Positions 6,324 to 12,648 of a DNA stretch of 18,096 nt are shown here, one piece after another; within the stretch, counting starts at the first letter, position 1, and each line of letters begins with the position of its first letter. Source of the DNA: Betaproteobacteria bacterium (GTDB taxonomy: Bacteria; Pseudomonadota; Gammaproteobacteria; Burkholderiales; SG8-41); NCBI GenBank assembly GCA_029863175.1, contig JAOTVX010000057.1:1-18096 (forward strand). The letters are read 5' to 3'. A program made the translations under genes and the position numbers. Under the pieces are notes generated by a model. It was not told where the DNA came from. It saw nothing but the letters and a program-made list of their open reading frames with translations, and searched no databases.

Positions 6324-7631
6324 TCAGATCAACACGAGGCTCATGGACGGGAACGCGATCACGGCAATCAGCACCGCGAGCATGATCATCGCAAACGGAA
6401 AAGCCCCGGCGAAGATGTCACCGAGGGAAATCGAAGGGTCATTGATTGCGCTCTTGACCGTAAAGACCGACAGCCCGAGAGGCGGCGTCAGCAAACCAAT
6501 TTCCGCGCCGATTACGGTCACGACCCCAAACCAGACGAGGTCGCCGCCGAACGCGACCACCGCCGACATGAACAGCGGCGACGCGATCAGGATGATCGAG
6601 GCAGTGTCGAGCACCGTGCCGAGCAGGATGAGCGTGAAGACGTAAATCGCCATGAGCTCGTTCAGGCCGAATTTCATCCCCTCGATCCACTCGCTGAAGA
6701 GCGTCGGCAACCCCGCAACGCCCAGCATGCGGCTGTACATGTTCGCGGCAATGATCAGCAACAGCAACGCGGCGGAGACGTAGCCAGCCTCGACGAAAAT
6801 CTCCCAGAGGCTCCGTAGGCTGAGCGCGCGGCGCAGGAACCCGATGATGAGCGCGATCAGCGCGCCCAGCGCGCCCGCCTCGGTGGCAGTGACCACGCCG
6901 CCGTAGATGCCGCCCAGAACCGTTACGACGAGCAATATCACGGGGCCCAGCATCTTCGCCTTCTTGACCAGCGAAATGACCGGGACGCTTGCATCCGGGC
7001 GGCGGCCGCCGACGAACCGGGGCATGAAGTGCGCCATCAGCACGATGCCAACTGCAAATGACGCCGCGAGCAGCAGGCCCGGAATTACGCCTGCCAGGAA
7101 CATGTGGCCGACCGACTGCTCGGCGACGAAGGCGTAAATGATCATCATCACGCTTGGTGGAATGAGCATGCCCAGCACCGAGCTGCCCGCGACTACGCCA
7201 ACGCAAAAGCGTTTGCCGTAGGTGAGCCTTCTCATCTCGGGCAGGGAAACCCGAGTGAACACCGACGCGGATGCGATCGAGGAACCCGTGACCGACGCAA
7301 ACAGCGCGTTCGCCGCCACTGTCGCGATTCCAAGGCCGCCCTTCACGCGGCGGAAGGTATCGTTGGCGACGTCGTAGACGTCGCGCCCGACGCCGATGCG
7401 GCTGACGACCAGACCCATGATCATGAAGAGCGGGATGGTCGCAAAATTGTAATCGCCGACCGCGTCACCCACGGCGAGGGTGAGAAGGTTGATGGCGAGG
7501 TCCATGCGATCGCGGATCAGCCACACGCCCAGCACCGATACCACGCCGAGCGCCACCGGGACGTAGAGCCCGGCGTAGATCAGCACCACGACGAGCACCA
7601 CCGACAATATGCCGATTTCGACAGGACCCAT
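6324..7631 (-). CDS. dctM: TRAP transporter large permease (DctM family)
   Basis: A 435-aa inner-membrane protein made almost wholly of hydrophobic segments (about 12-13 helices), with the family-typical stretches LFMIMGLVVSRIGVGRDVYDV, GGLGIATVAANALFASVTGSS and SVLGMLIPPSVMMIIYAFVAE. It forms the transport channel that moves a substrate in with sodium or protons, together with the small permease and the periplasmic binding protein. Length is normal. It starts at ATG 7629-7631, 40 bp after the dctQ stop, without a strong Shine-Dalgarno sequence, which fits translation as part of the dctPQM message. The substrate cannot be read from this subunit. Confidence 0.95.
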   Translation of the reverse strand: MGPVEIGILSVVLVVVLIYAGLYVPVALGVVSVLGVWLIRDRMDLAINLLTLAVGDAVGDYNFATIPLFMIMGLVVSRIGVGRDVYDVANDTFRRVKGGLGIATVAANALFASVTGSSIASASVFTRVSLPEMRRLTYGKRFCVGVVAGSSVLGMLIPPSVMMIIYAFVAEQSVGHMFLAGVIPGLLLAASFAVGIVLMAHFMPRFVGGRRPDASVPVISLVKKAKMLGPVILLVVTVLGGIYGGVVTATEAGALGALIALIIGFLRRALSLRSLWEIFVEAGYVSAALLLLIIAANMYSRMLGVAGLPTLFSEWIEGMKFGLNELMAIYVFTLILLGTVLDTASIILIASPLFMSAVVAFGGDLVWFGVVTVIGAEIGLLTPPLGLSVFTVKSAINDPSISLGDIFAGAFPFAMIMLAVLIAVIAFPSMSLVLI

Positions 7632-7671
7632 CTGTGTCTTATGCGTCGCGCAGCCGATGCCGGTCAGGCAT

Positions 7672-8196
7672 TCATCGGCGGCGGCGAGGCCGAAGCTCGC
7701 CCCACACCAGCACGAGAAATGCGAGGATGCCGGCGATCGAGCCGACGACGATGATGAGCTTCACCGGCCACTCCGGCACGGTGAAGAGCTGAGCGGTACC
7801 TTTGAACTCCCCCCTCTCGTAGGACTCGATCGCCCGCGGAACACCGCCGACAACGATCAACCCGAGAAACGCCGCGGCAATGAGGTCGAATAGAACCCGC
7901 AACGCTCGCGAGAACCGCGGCGCGCGGTCGCCCAGCAGCGTCAGCAATCCCTCGGAACGCGTGAGCCGGCCGGCCCGCACCGCGTCGCCCAGCGCCAGGA
8001 ACACGATCGCCACCAGCGAGAGCTCGACGATCTCGATGACCCCGAGTATCGGCGCCGAAAAGAACGTTCGCCCCAGAGCATCCGCATTGACCAGGAGGAG
8101 CAGACCGATTACCAGCAGCGCGCCCGTCACGTTGAGCACAGCGAGGACCCGGTAAAACCACCGGATCGTCGCGCCGTGCTCCGTGCCCGTGCCCAC
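7672..8196 (-). CDS. dctQ: TRAP transporter small permease (DctQ family)
   Basis: A 174-aa membrane protein with four predicted helices (about residues 17-37, 50-70, 93-115 and 138-162) and a charged C-terminus, the usual form of DctQ. It joins the large permease and is needed for TRAP transport. The start is a GTG at 8194-8196, 22 bp after the dctP stop; only a weak GCAGGC-like ribosome site is visible. Sequence identity of this family is always low, so the call rests on topology, length and its place between dctP and dctM. Confidence 0.88.
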   Translation of the reverse strand: MGTGTEHGATIRWFYRVLAVLNVTGALLVIGLLLLVNADALGRTFFSAPILGVIEIVELSLVAIVFLALGDAVRAGRLTRSEGLLTLLGDRAPRFSRALRVLFDLIAAAFLGLIVVGGVPRAIESYERGEFKGTAQLFTVPEWPVKLIIVVGSIAGILAFLVLVWGELRPRRRR

Positions 8197-8218
8197 GCCT
8201 GCGCGCTAACGTCAGCTA

Positions 8219-9304
8219 CTAGCGGTCCCAGTCGCGCAGCGGCTTTTCTCCCGCGGCGCGCAGCGCTTTCATGTACGCCGCGAGCATTCTCGTTCCCGGT
8301 TTGCCCTGGGTATTGATGTTCGCCGCCCACTCCGCGGCGAGATTCGGCAGGCCATTGGCCCACGCCGCACGCGCCTCGTCGGACATCACCGTGACCGTGC
8401 CGAGCTTCTTGTAAGCAGCCACGGCGGCCTTGCCCTTCTCCACCGAGAGCTTCGCGAGGTGATCCCGATAGGCAACCGCGACCTCCTGCAGCACTTTCTT
8501 CACTTCCGGGGGCAGCTTTTGCCAGGTTGCGCTATTTACCGATATCACCTTTGTGTTGACCGAGCCCAGGTTGGCAACAAGCATGTACGGCGCGACCTCC
8601 GGGAACTTGAAGCGTACCGCGGCTTCCGCCCAGAGCATCGAGCCATCCACAACGCCTGTCTGCATCTTGTTGTAGAAACCGGTGAGCGGGCCGGCGACGC
8701 CCGTGGCGCCGAGGGGTTCGAGGTAGCGGAGGTTGGTGCCGGCGCCGGCAATCTTACGCCCCTTGAGATCGGTGAGCTGCTTGACCGGCATCTTGGTAAA
8801 GAGCTGATAGGTGTCAAGTGCGCATGCGGTCGTGAGGTAGAGCTGGCCGTACAGCTTGAATTCGTTCATAACTTCCGGGAACTCAAGCGCCAGCCGGTCC
8901 ATCGTGCCGGCCACCAGCGCCGGATTGCTGCTCACGAAGGGCGTCACATACGGCAGCGCCTGCATCGGGACCTTGTCGGTGTGGAACGGGGTGGTCACGA
9001 CGCCGATATCGCCCAGGCCCCGCTGAATCCCCTCGAGAACGCCCCGGGGCTTCACGATCTGCCCGCCATAAGCCTGGTTCCAGCGGATCTTGTACTTGCC
9101 ACCGGCGGCGAGGCGCTTGTCGACTTGAGGTATGAAGAACTCCGAAAATTCCTTCACCCACATCGCGCGAATCGGATAGCCGTCGATTGCGGTGAGATTG
9201 ATCGTCTGCTGCGCGCTCACATGGCTCGCGATTCCGAACGTAGCGGCTACGATCGGAGTCCACAACAGGCCGCGGCGAGTTTTGGTCAGAAAAGTCTGTT
9301 TCAT
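8219..9304 (-). CDS. dctP: TRAP transporter periplasmic solute-binding protein (DctP family)
   Basis: A 361-aa secreted binding protein that captures the substrate for the TRAP permease. The signal peptide is residues 1-31 with cleavage likely after SHVSA. Family features include a QAYGGQIVKPRGVLEGIQRG helix, LKGRKIAGAGT (180-190) and MQTGVVDGSMLW (214-225). In most DctP proteins an arginine (Arg147 of H. influenzae SiaP) in the KxR position anchors the substrate carboxylate; here this position is Ala186, so the ligand or its binding mode may differ. The ATG at 9302-9304 follows AAAGGAGGAG with a six-base gap, a strong ribosome site. It is first in dctPQM and has its own promoter-like sequence and palindrome upstream. 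Confidence 0.92.
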   Translation of the reverse strand: MKQTFLTKTRRGLLWTPIVAATFGIASHVSAQQTINLTAIDGYPIRAMWVKEFSEFFIPQVDKRLAAGGKYKIRWNQAYGGQIVKPRGVLEGIQRGLGDIGVVTTPFHTDKVPMQALPYVTPFVSSNPALVAGTMDRLALEFPEVMNEFKLYGQLYLTTACALDTYQLFTKMPVKQLTDLKGRKIAGAGTNLRYLEPLGATGVAGPLTGFYNKMQTGVVDGSMLWAEAAVRFKFPEVAPYMLVANLGSVNTKVISVNSATWQKLPPEVKKVLQEVAVAYRDHLAKLSVEKGKAAVAAYKKLGTVTVMSDEARAAWANGLPNLAAEWAANINTQGKPGTRMLAAYMKALRAAGEKPLRDWDR

Positions 9305-9330
9305 GAGGCTCCTCCTTTGATTTACATGCG

Positions 9331-9347
9331 ACAAAAATTCATTTTGT
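9331..9347. promoter_or_regulatory. Candidate operator: 17-bp palindrome in the dctP leader
   Basis: ACAAAA-ATTCA-TTTTGT is a palindrome with 6-bp arms in an AT-rich pocket. It covers the predicted transcription start and early leader of dctP, where a bound repressor would block transcription. No regulator gene is adjacent, so its partner is unknown. Confidence 0.45.
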
Positions 9348-9353
9348 TCCCAA

Positions 9354-9381
9354 CGTATAAGAAATCCTTAAGCTATGTCAA
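9354..9381 (-). promoter_or_regulatory. Sigma70-type promoter of the TRAP operon
   Basis: On the minus strand a perfect TTGACA (complement of 9376-9381) is followed after 16 bases by TATACG (complement of 9354-9359), which matches four of six -10 positions. Transcription would start near 9347, giving a leader of about 43 bases that contains the dctP ribosome site. Confidence 0.6.
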
Positions 9382-9466
9382 CCTTATGACGATTCCTGCG
9401 CGGGGCGCACCTTCTTCATGTCGCGCCCGATGAAATTAGAGTGTTAACGCCCTTCGCGATCGGTTT

Positions 9467-9931
9467 TCAGGGGCGCTGGATCGTCCAGACCTCCTCGAGC
9501 TCGGAACCGCTGGCGCGGATCACCTTGGCGACCGGACAATACATGTTGAGCTGGCGCTTCGCTTCCGCGATCTTCGCGTCGTCGGCGTCGGTCTTGAGAT
9601 CGAGATACATCGTGATCTTGGGAAACGGTATCGCAATCTCCTCCTGAAGCGTCACGCCCCGGCGATCGAATTGCGTTTCCAGACGGATGTTGAGCGCGTG
9701 GACGTCGACGCCGTTCGCATGCGCCGTCTTGTGAAAAATCACGTTGGTGCAGCCAACCAGCGCGGCCATCAGCGTCTCGGTCGGCGTCAGCCCCTTGTTC
9801 GTGCCGCCGCGCTCGGCGGGCTCGTCGATCAGCGAGCTCACATCGCGGCATTTAACCTCGGTCAGGCTGTGCGACTTCGACTCGCCCGTCATTTTTTGCG
9901 TCACTACGGTTTTCTGCTTCACGGTTACCAC
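9467..9931 (-). CDS. OsmC family peroxiredoxin-like protein
   Basis: A 154-aa protein of the OsmC/Ohr superfamily, which reduces organic hydroperoxides with a cysteine pair. Both expected cysteines are present: Cys61 in ALVGCTN and Cys132 in NMYCPVAKV. The conserved Gly-Thr-Asn-Lys-Gly-Leu-Thr-Pro-Thr-Glu stretch (43-52) before the helix is typical of this superfamily. The start is taken as the GTG at 9929-9931 because AAAGGAGGAG ends eight bases upstream; an earlier in-frame TTG (9956-9958) would bury that ribosome site. The same AAAGGAGGAG precedes dctP. It lies upstream of the TRAP operon, but the 162-bp gap with its own promoter argues for separate control. It belongs to the general OsmC-like group, not the Ohr group proper. 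Confidence 0.9.
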   Translation of the reverse strand: MVTVKQKTVVTQKMTGESKSHSLTEVKCRDVSSLIDEPAERGGTNKGLTPTETLMAALVGCTNVIFHKTAHANGVDVHALNIRLETQFDRRGVTLQEEIAIPFPKITMYLDLKTDADDAKIAEAKRQLNMYCPVAKVIRASGSELEEVWTIQRP

Positions 9932-9994
9932 GGGACTCTCCTCCTTTACAAGGTTCAAGCAAAGTTGGACGACTCACGAATACGAAGTTCCCCG

Positions 9995-10036
9995 CTTTGA
10001 ACTTTGAACATGGAACATGGAACATTAAACTTTGAA
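9995..10036 (+). repeat. Heptad tandem repeat array (CTTTGAA/CATGGAA type)
   Basis: Six tandem 7-bp units: CTTTGAA, CTTTGAA, CATGGAA, CATGGAA, CATTAAA, CTTTGAA. The pattern CNTNNAA holds in all. It lies upstream of the OsmC gene and downstream of the lipoprotein gene. It has the same 7-bp period as the arrays at 274-315 and 1453-1480 but a different unit. Confidence 0.7.
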
Positions 10037-10040
10037 CAGG

Positions 10041-10057
10041 TGCCCCGTCACGGGGCA
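10041..10057 (-). terminator. Perfect GC hairpin after the lipoprotein gene
   Basis: TGCCCCG-TCA-CGGGGCA is a perfect 7-bp stem with a three-base loop, four bases after the lipoprotein stop codon. No T-run follows on the minus strand, so it may stabilise the 3' end or act as a T-less terminator rather than a classic intrinsic terminator. Confidence 0.45.
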
Positions 10058-10061
10058 CGGG

Positions 10062-10502
10062 CTACTGCCAGCCGATGACATCATAACTGCGCTCGCGCAG
10101 GCAGCGTTGCACGAATCCGCGGTAGGGCTGACTCGGCCGGTCGGAACGCACGGCCCCGCGCACGCCGCCGGCGGTCCCGCCGATCGCCGCGCCGGCTGCC
10201 GTTGCCCCACCAACATTGCGCCCCCTGATCACCCCGGCGACCGCGCCGGTCGCGCCCCCAATGGCAGCACCCTCTCCCGCGCCGCGGGCGACTTTCTCGC
10301 CGCCCCCGGGGGACACGCCATATTGTTCCGCCAGCCGCATGCAGTCATCGGCATCCCGCTGCGCGATCTCGTTTCCCACGCGCTTCAACTTGGCGTTGGG
10401 ATAGAAGACTGGCCGCTGGGTCGTGGCGCAGCCCGCCAACATCAGTGACAGCGACAGAACAATACAGCCCACGGATGACGTTCTCAGCAATCGGAGCGAC
10501 AT
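10062..10502 (-). CDS. Glycine-zipper lipoprotein
   Basis: A 146-aa predicted lipoprotein. The signal peptide ends in the lipobox LAGC with Cys25 as the lipidated residue, so the protein should be anchored in a membrane, probably the outer one. Residues 74-118 are a glycine zipper (GAGEGAAIGGATGAVAG and GGATAAGAAIGGTAGG), which can insert into or line membranes. It is flanked by two short conserved blocks, QRDADDCMRLAE (48-59) and FVQRCLRERSYDVIGW (130-145); Cys54 and Cys134 could form a disulfide. The function is unknown. The ATG at 10500-10502 follows AAGGAA; an in-frame start 33 bases upstream would lengthen the signal peptide needlessly. Confidence 0.85.
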   Translation of the reverse strand: MSLRLLRTSSVGCIVLSLSLMLAGCATTQRPVFYPNAKLKRVGNEIAQRDADDCMRLAEQYGVSPGGGEKVARGAGEGAAIGGATGAVAGVIRGRNVGGATAAGAAIGGTAGGVRGAVRSDRPSQPYRGFVQRCLRERSYDVIGWQ

Positions 10503-10553
10503 CTCTATTCCTTCATAAACTCTTCGGGCCAACATATCTCGGCAAACATCACT

Positions 10554-10646
10554 AAATCACAGATGAATGCGGATTTTTTCAGCAACAAACGTCAAACTGT
10601 TTCTCTTGCACATCGGCGTTAATCGGCGTTTATCGGCGGCCAAATT
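10554..10646. repeat. Degenerate 10-bp periodic repeat pair
   Basis: The left part (10554-10573) has CACAGATGAA followed by TGCGGAT. The right part (10611-10646), read on minus, has CGCCGATAAA and CGCCGATTAA units in 10-base steps. The halves pair only partly with each other. The right half uses the same unit as the unpaired middle block at 4444-4480. It lies between the lipoprotein start and the stop of the radical SAM gene. Confidence 0.6.
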
Positions 10647-10668
10647 CTCTTCTTGGCACTCCACCGAT

Positions 10669-12192
10669 TCAGGACCGGGCATGGCGCGCCGTGCGCCGCG
10701 GCAAACCGGACCCGGAGTCCGCCTTGTCATCCCGCGCGACGACCTGCAAGCCCGGGTCGACAAAGCCCAGCCGCCCGCGCGCGCCGCTCGCCTGGTAGTC
10801 GGCGAGCAGAGTGCCGCCTGTTTCTCCGCGTTCAATATCGAGCTCGCCCGTTAGGAAATCGAACAGGAACTGATGGAGCCGCTCCAGCGCGAACTCGTGT
10901 GTCTTGCCGGTCCGGGCGTAGAGCCAGTCCGAGAAATGCAGGAAACGCTCGAATGGGCTCTCGCCAACCAGCAACGGCAAGGCGCGCTGGAAGCGCCCCG
11001 AGTTTCCCACCAGCTCCCAGTAACGCGCGAAGCGCGCAATGCGCTGCATGTCGGCAAAGCTCACGCGATTGGTGGAGAGCACGTTGTAGGGCGCGTCCGG
11101 ATTGAAGCGCAGCGCGAATGCCTCGGTATGTCGCGCGATCGGCGTGCCGCGCAACCGCTTGAGAATCCCGACCTGTATTTCATGGGGACCCAGGGCATAG
11201 AGACGATCGAATCCCCGGCCGAAGCTTGCGAGATCCTCGCCCGGCAAGCCGGCGATCAGATCGGCGTGTATGAACGCCTTCGAATGCCTGCGGAGCCACG
11301 CCAGGGTGGCTTCGGCCTTCGCATTGTCCTGCTTGCGGGAGATCAGGGCCTGCACCTCGGGATTCCAGGTCTGGATGCCAACCTCGAACTGCAGTGATCC
11401 CCTGGGGAAACGCGTGATGACCTCCTTCAGCCGGTCCGGCAGGTGATCGGGGATGACTTCGAAGTGCACAAAAAGGCGCTCATCGAGCCGTGCGAGGAAG
11501 AATTCGAGAATTCTCACGCTGGCCGCGACCTTGAGATTGAAGGTGCGATCCACGAAGCGGAAGTGGCGAGCGCCGCGCGCATGCAACGCCTCGAGCCCGG
11601 CCAGGAAGGCATCGAGCTCGAACGGCCATGCCGTCTTGTCCAGCGCGGACAGGCAGAACTCGCACTTGAAAGGACATCCGCGCGACGCTTCCACATAGAG
11701 GAAGCGGCGCGCGATGTCCTCATCGGTGAAATACCCGTACGGAAGAGCGATTTGCGCGAGATCGGGTTGTTCGCCTGCGTTGACCTTCTGCGAAGGTTGC
11801 CGCCCGGCCAGCAAACCGGTACACAGCCGCGGAAACGTGAGATCGCCCCAACCCGTTATAACATAGTCCGCGAGCGCGCAGACGCGCTGCTCGTCGACCT
11901 CGTGGCTCACGTCGGGTCCGCCCACGACGACGATGACATCCGGCGCGACGCGCTTCAACTGGGCAATGACGCGCGTCGTCTCCTCCACGTTCCAGATGTA
12001 GACGCCGAATCCAACGATGCCCGGCCCCAGCGCAAGGACCTGCTCGACGATGTCCGTGGGACGCTGGCCCAGAACGAACTCCGCAATGCGCGTCTCGTGC
12101 GCGAGCTCGCCCATGTTGGCAGCGAGATAGCGCAGGCCCAGCGACGCATGCGCGTAACGGGCGTTGATCGTAGTGAGAACGATGGCTGGCAC
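10669..12192 (-). CDS. B12-binding-domain radical SAM protein (DUF4080 type)
   Basis: A 507-aa protein with three parts: an N-terminal Rossmann-like B12-binding domain (about 1-135, opening TTINARYAHASLGLRYLAAN), a radical SAM domain with C173-PFK-C177-EF-C180 in SRGCPFKCEFCLS, and a C-terminal region typical of DUF4080 proteins (about 370-485). The cobalamin lower-ligand motif DxHxxG is not visible, as in many members, so cobalamin may bind base-off or not at all. Substrate unknown; relatives include methyltransferases and cyclases of natural product or cofactor pathways. The start is GTG 12190-12192 without a clear Shine-Dalgarno sequence; the N-terminal motif rules out a much later start. 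It stands alone, with a 10-bp-period repeat on each side. Confidence 0.9.
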   Translation of the reverse strand: MPAIVLTTINARYAHASLGLRYLAANMGELAHETRIAEFVLGQRPTDIVEQVLALGPGIVGFGVYIWNVEETTRVIAQLKRVAPDVIVVVGGPDVSHEVDEQRVCALADYVITGWGDLTFPRLCTGLLAGRQPSQKVNAGEQPDLAQIALPYGYFTDEDIARRFLYVEASRGCPFKCEFCLSALDKTAWPFELDAFLAGLEALHARGARHFRFVDRTFNLKVAASVRILEFFLARLDERLFVHFEVIPDHLPDRLKEVITRFPRGSLQFEVGIQTWNPEVQALISRKQDNAKAEATLAWLRRHSKAFIHADLIAGLPGEDLASFGRGFDRLYALGPHEIQVGILKRLRGTPIARHTEAFALRFNPDAPYNVLSTNRVSFADMQRIARFARYWELVGNSGRFQRALPLLVGESPFERFLHFSDWLYARTGKTHEFALERLHQFLFDFLTGELDIERGETGGTLLADYQASGARGRLGFVDPGLQVVARDDKADSGSGLPRRTARHARS

Positions 12193-12234
12193 GGAGTTAA
12201 TTGTGCCTGAATTTCAGAAAAACCGATCGATTAA

Positions 12235-12333
12235 CCACGGAATCACACGGAAATACACGGACGAAGAGCTGAACCGGAAAGTGCGTTGTAGTGGAACGAG
12301 AACTTCCGTGTGCTTCCGTGTGGTTCCGTGGCT
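12235..12333. repeat. Inverted repeat with 10-bp periodic CACGGAA units
   Basis: The left arm (12235-12260) reads CCACGGAATC, ACACGGAAAT, ACACGG; the right arm (12303-12333) is CTTCCGTGTG, CTTCCGTGTG, GTTCCGTGGCT, nearly its exact complement, with a loop of about 42 bases. Outside the left arm the minus strand has GGTTTTTC. It lies between the LapA-like gene (stop 12393) and the radical SAM gene (start 12192), so it could end the LapA transcript. It has the same architecture as 4388-4550 with a different unit sequence. Confidence 0.75.
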
Positions 12334-12392
12334 GTCTTGTTTCTGATATAGCTTCTAGTCTATTGCTGTCGGGTCGCGTGCGGCGCGGCGGC

Positions 12393-12590
12393 TCACGTCT
12401 TCTTCCCGTCAGCGAGCAGGGCGTGCAGCACCCAGCCAATCAGGATGCCCGCCGCAAGGACAAAGATCAGCAGCAGCGCGTGAGGCATCGCAATCCGCCA
12501 CACGAGAAAGCGCAGCTCCGTGACCTGGATATTCTGCAGGATGAACAGCAGAACCGGGACCGCAACGATCAATAATACCAGCCGCTTCAC
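12393..12590 (-). CDS. LapA-like small membrane protein (DUF1049)
   Basis: A 65-aa protein with two hydrophobic helices (about 3-20 and 37-60) around a short FILQNIQVTELRFLVW segment, matching the LapA/DUF1049 family. In E. coli, LapA works with LapB in control of lipopolysaccharide synthesis; here no lapB or lipopolysaccharide gene is adjacent, so a similar job is only a guess. The start is GTG 12588-12590 with AGAGGAG six bases upstream, a good ribosome site. It lies 58 bp after the PrpD-like gene, with a hairpin in between. Confidence 0.82.
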   Translation of the reverse strand: MKRLVLLIVAVPVLLFILQNIQVTELRFLVWRIAMPHALLLIFVLAAGILIGWVLHALLADGKKT

Positions 12591-12616
12591 GATTTGCTCC
12601 TCTCACCAAATGATCA

Positions 12617-12633
12617 TTGCGGCGCGGCCGCAA
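12617..12633 (-). terminator. Perfect GC hairpin between the MmgE/PrpD and LapA genes
   Basis: TTGCGGC-GCG-GCCGCAA is a perfect 7-bp stem with a three-base loop, 15 bases after the MmgE/PrpD stop. It lacks a T-run and has the same geometry as the hairpin at 10041-10057. It may separate the catabolic genes from lapA. Confidence 0.4.
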
Positions 12634-12648
12634 CCCCGGGTTTTGCCG

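Noticed and set aside
8459..9433. Long open frame on plus, antisense to dctP
   Set aside because: It mirrors dctP codon positions, has no ribosome site, and shows no recognisable domain.
274..10036. Heptad arrays considered as CRISPR repeats
   Set aside because: Units are 7 bp, contiguous and without spacers, and no cas gene is present.
11443..12210. 255-codon open frame on plus, antisense to the B12-type radical SAM gene
   Set aside because: The opposite strand encodes a complete, motif-bearing protein; the antisense frame has none.
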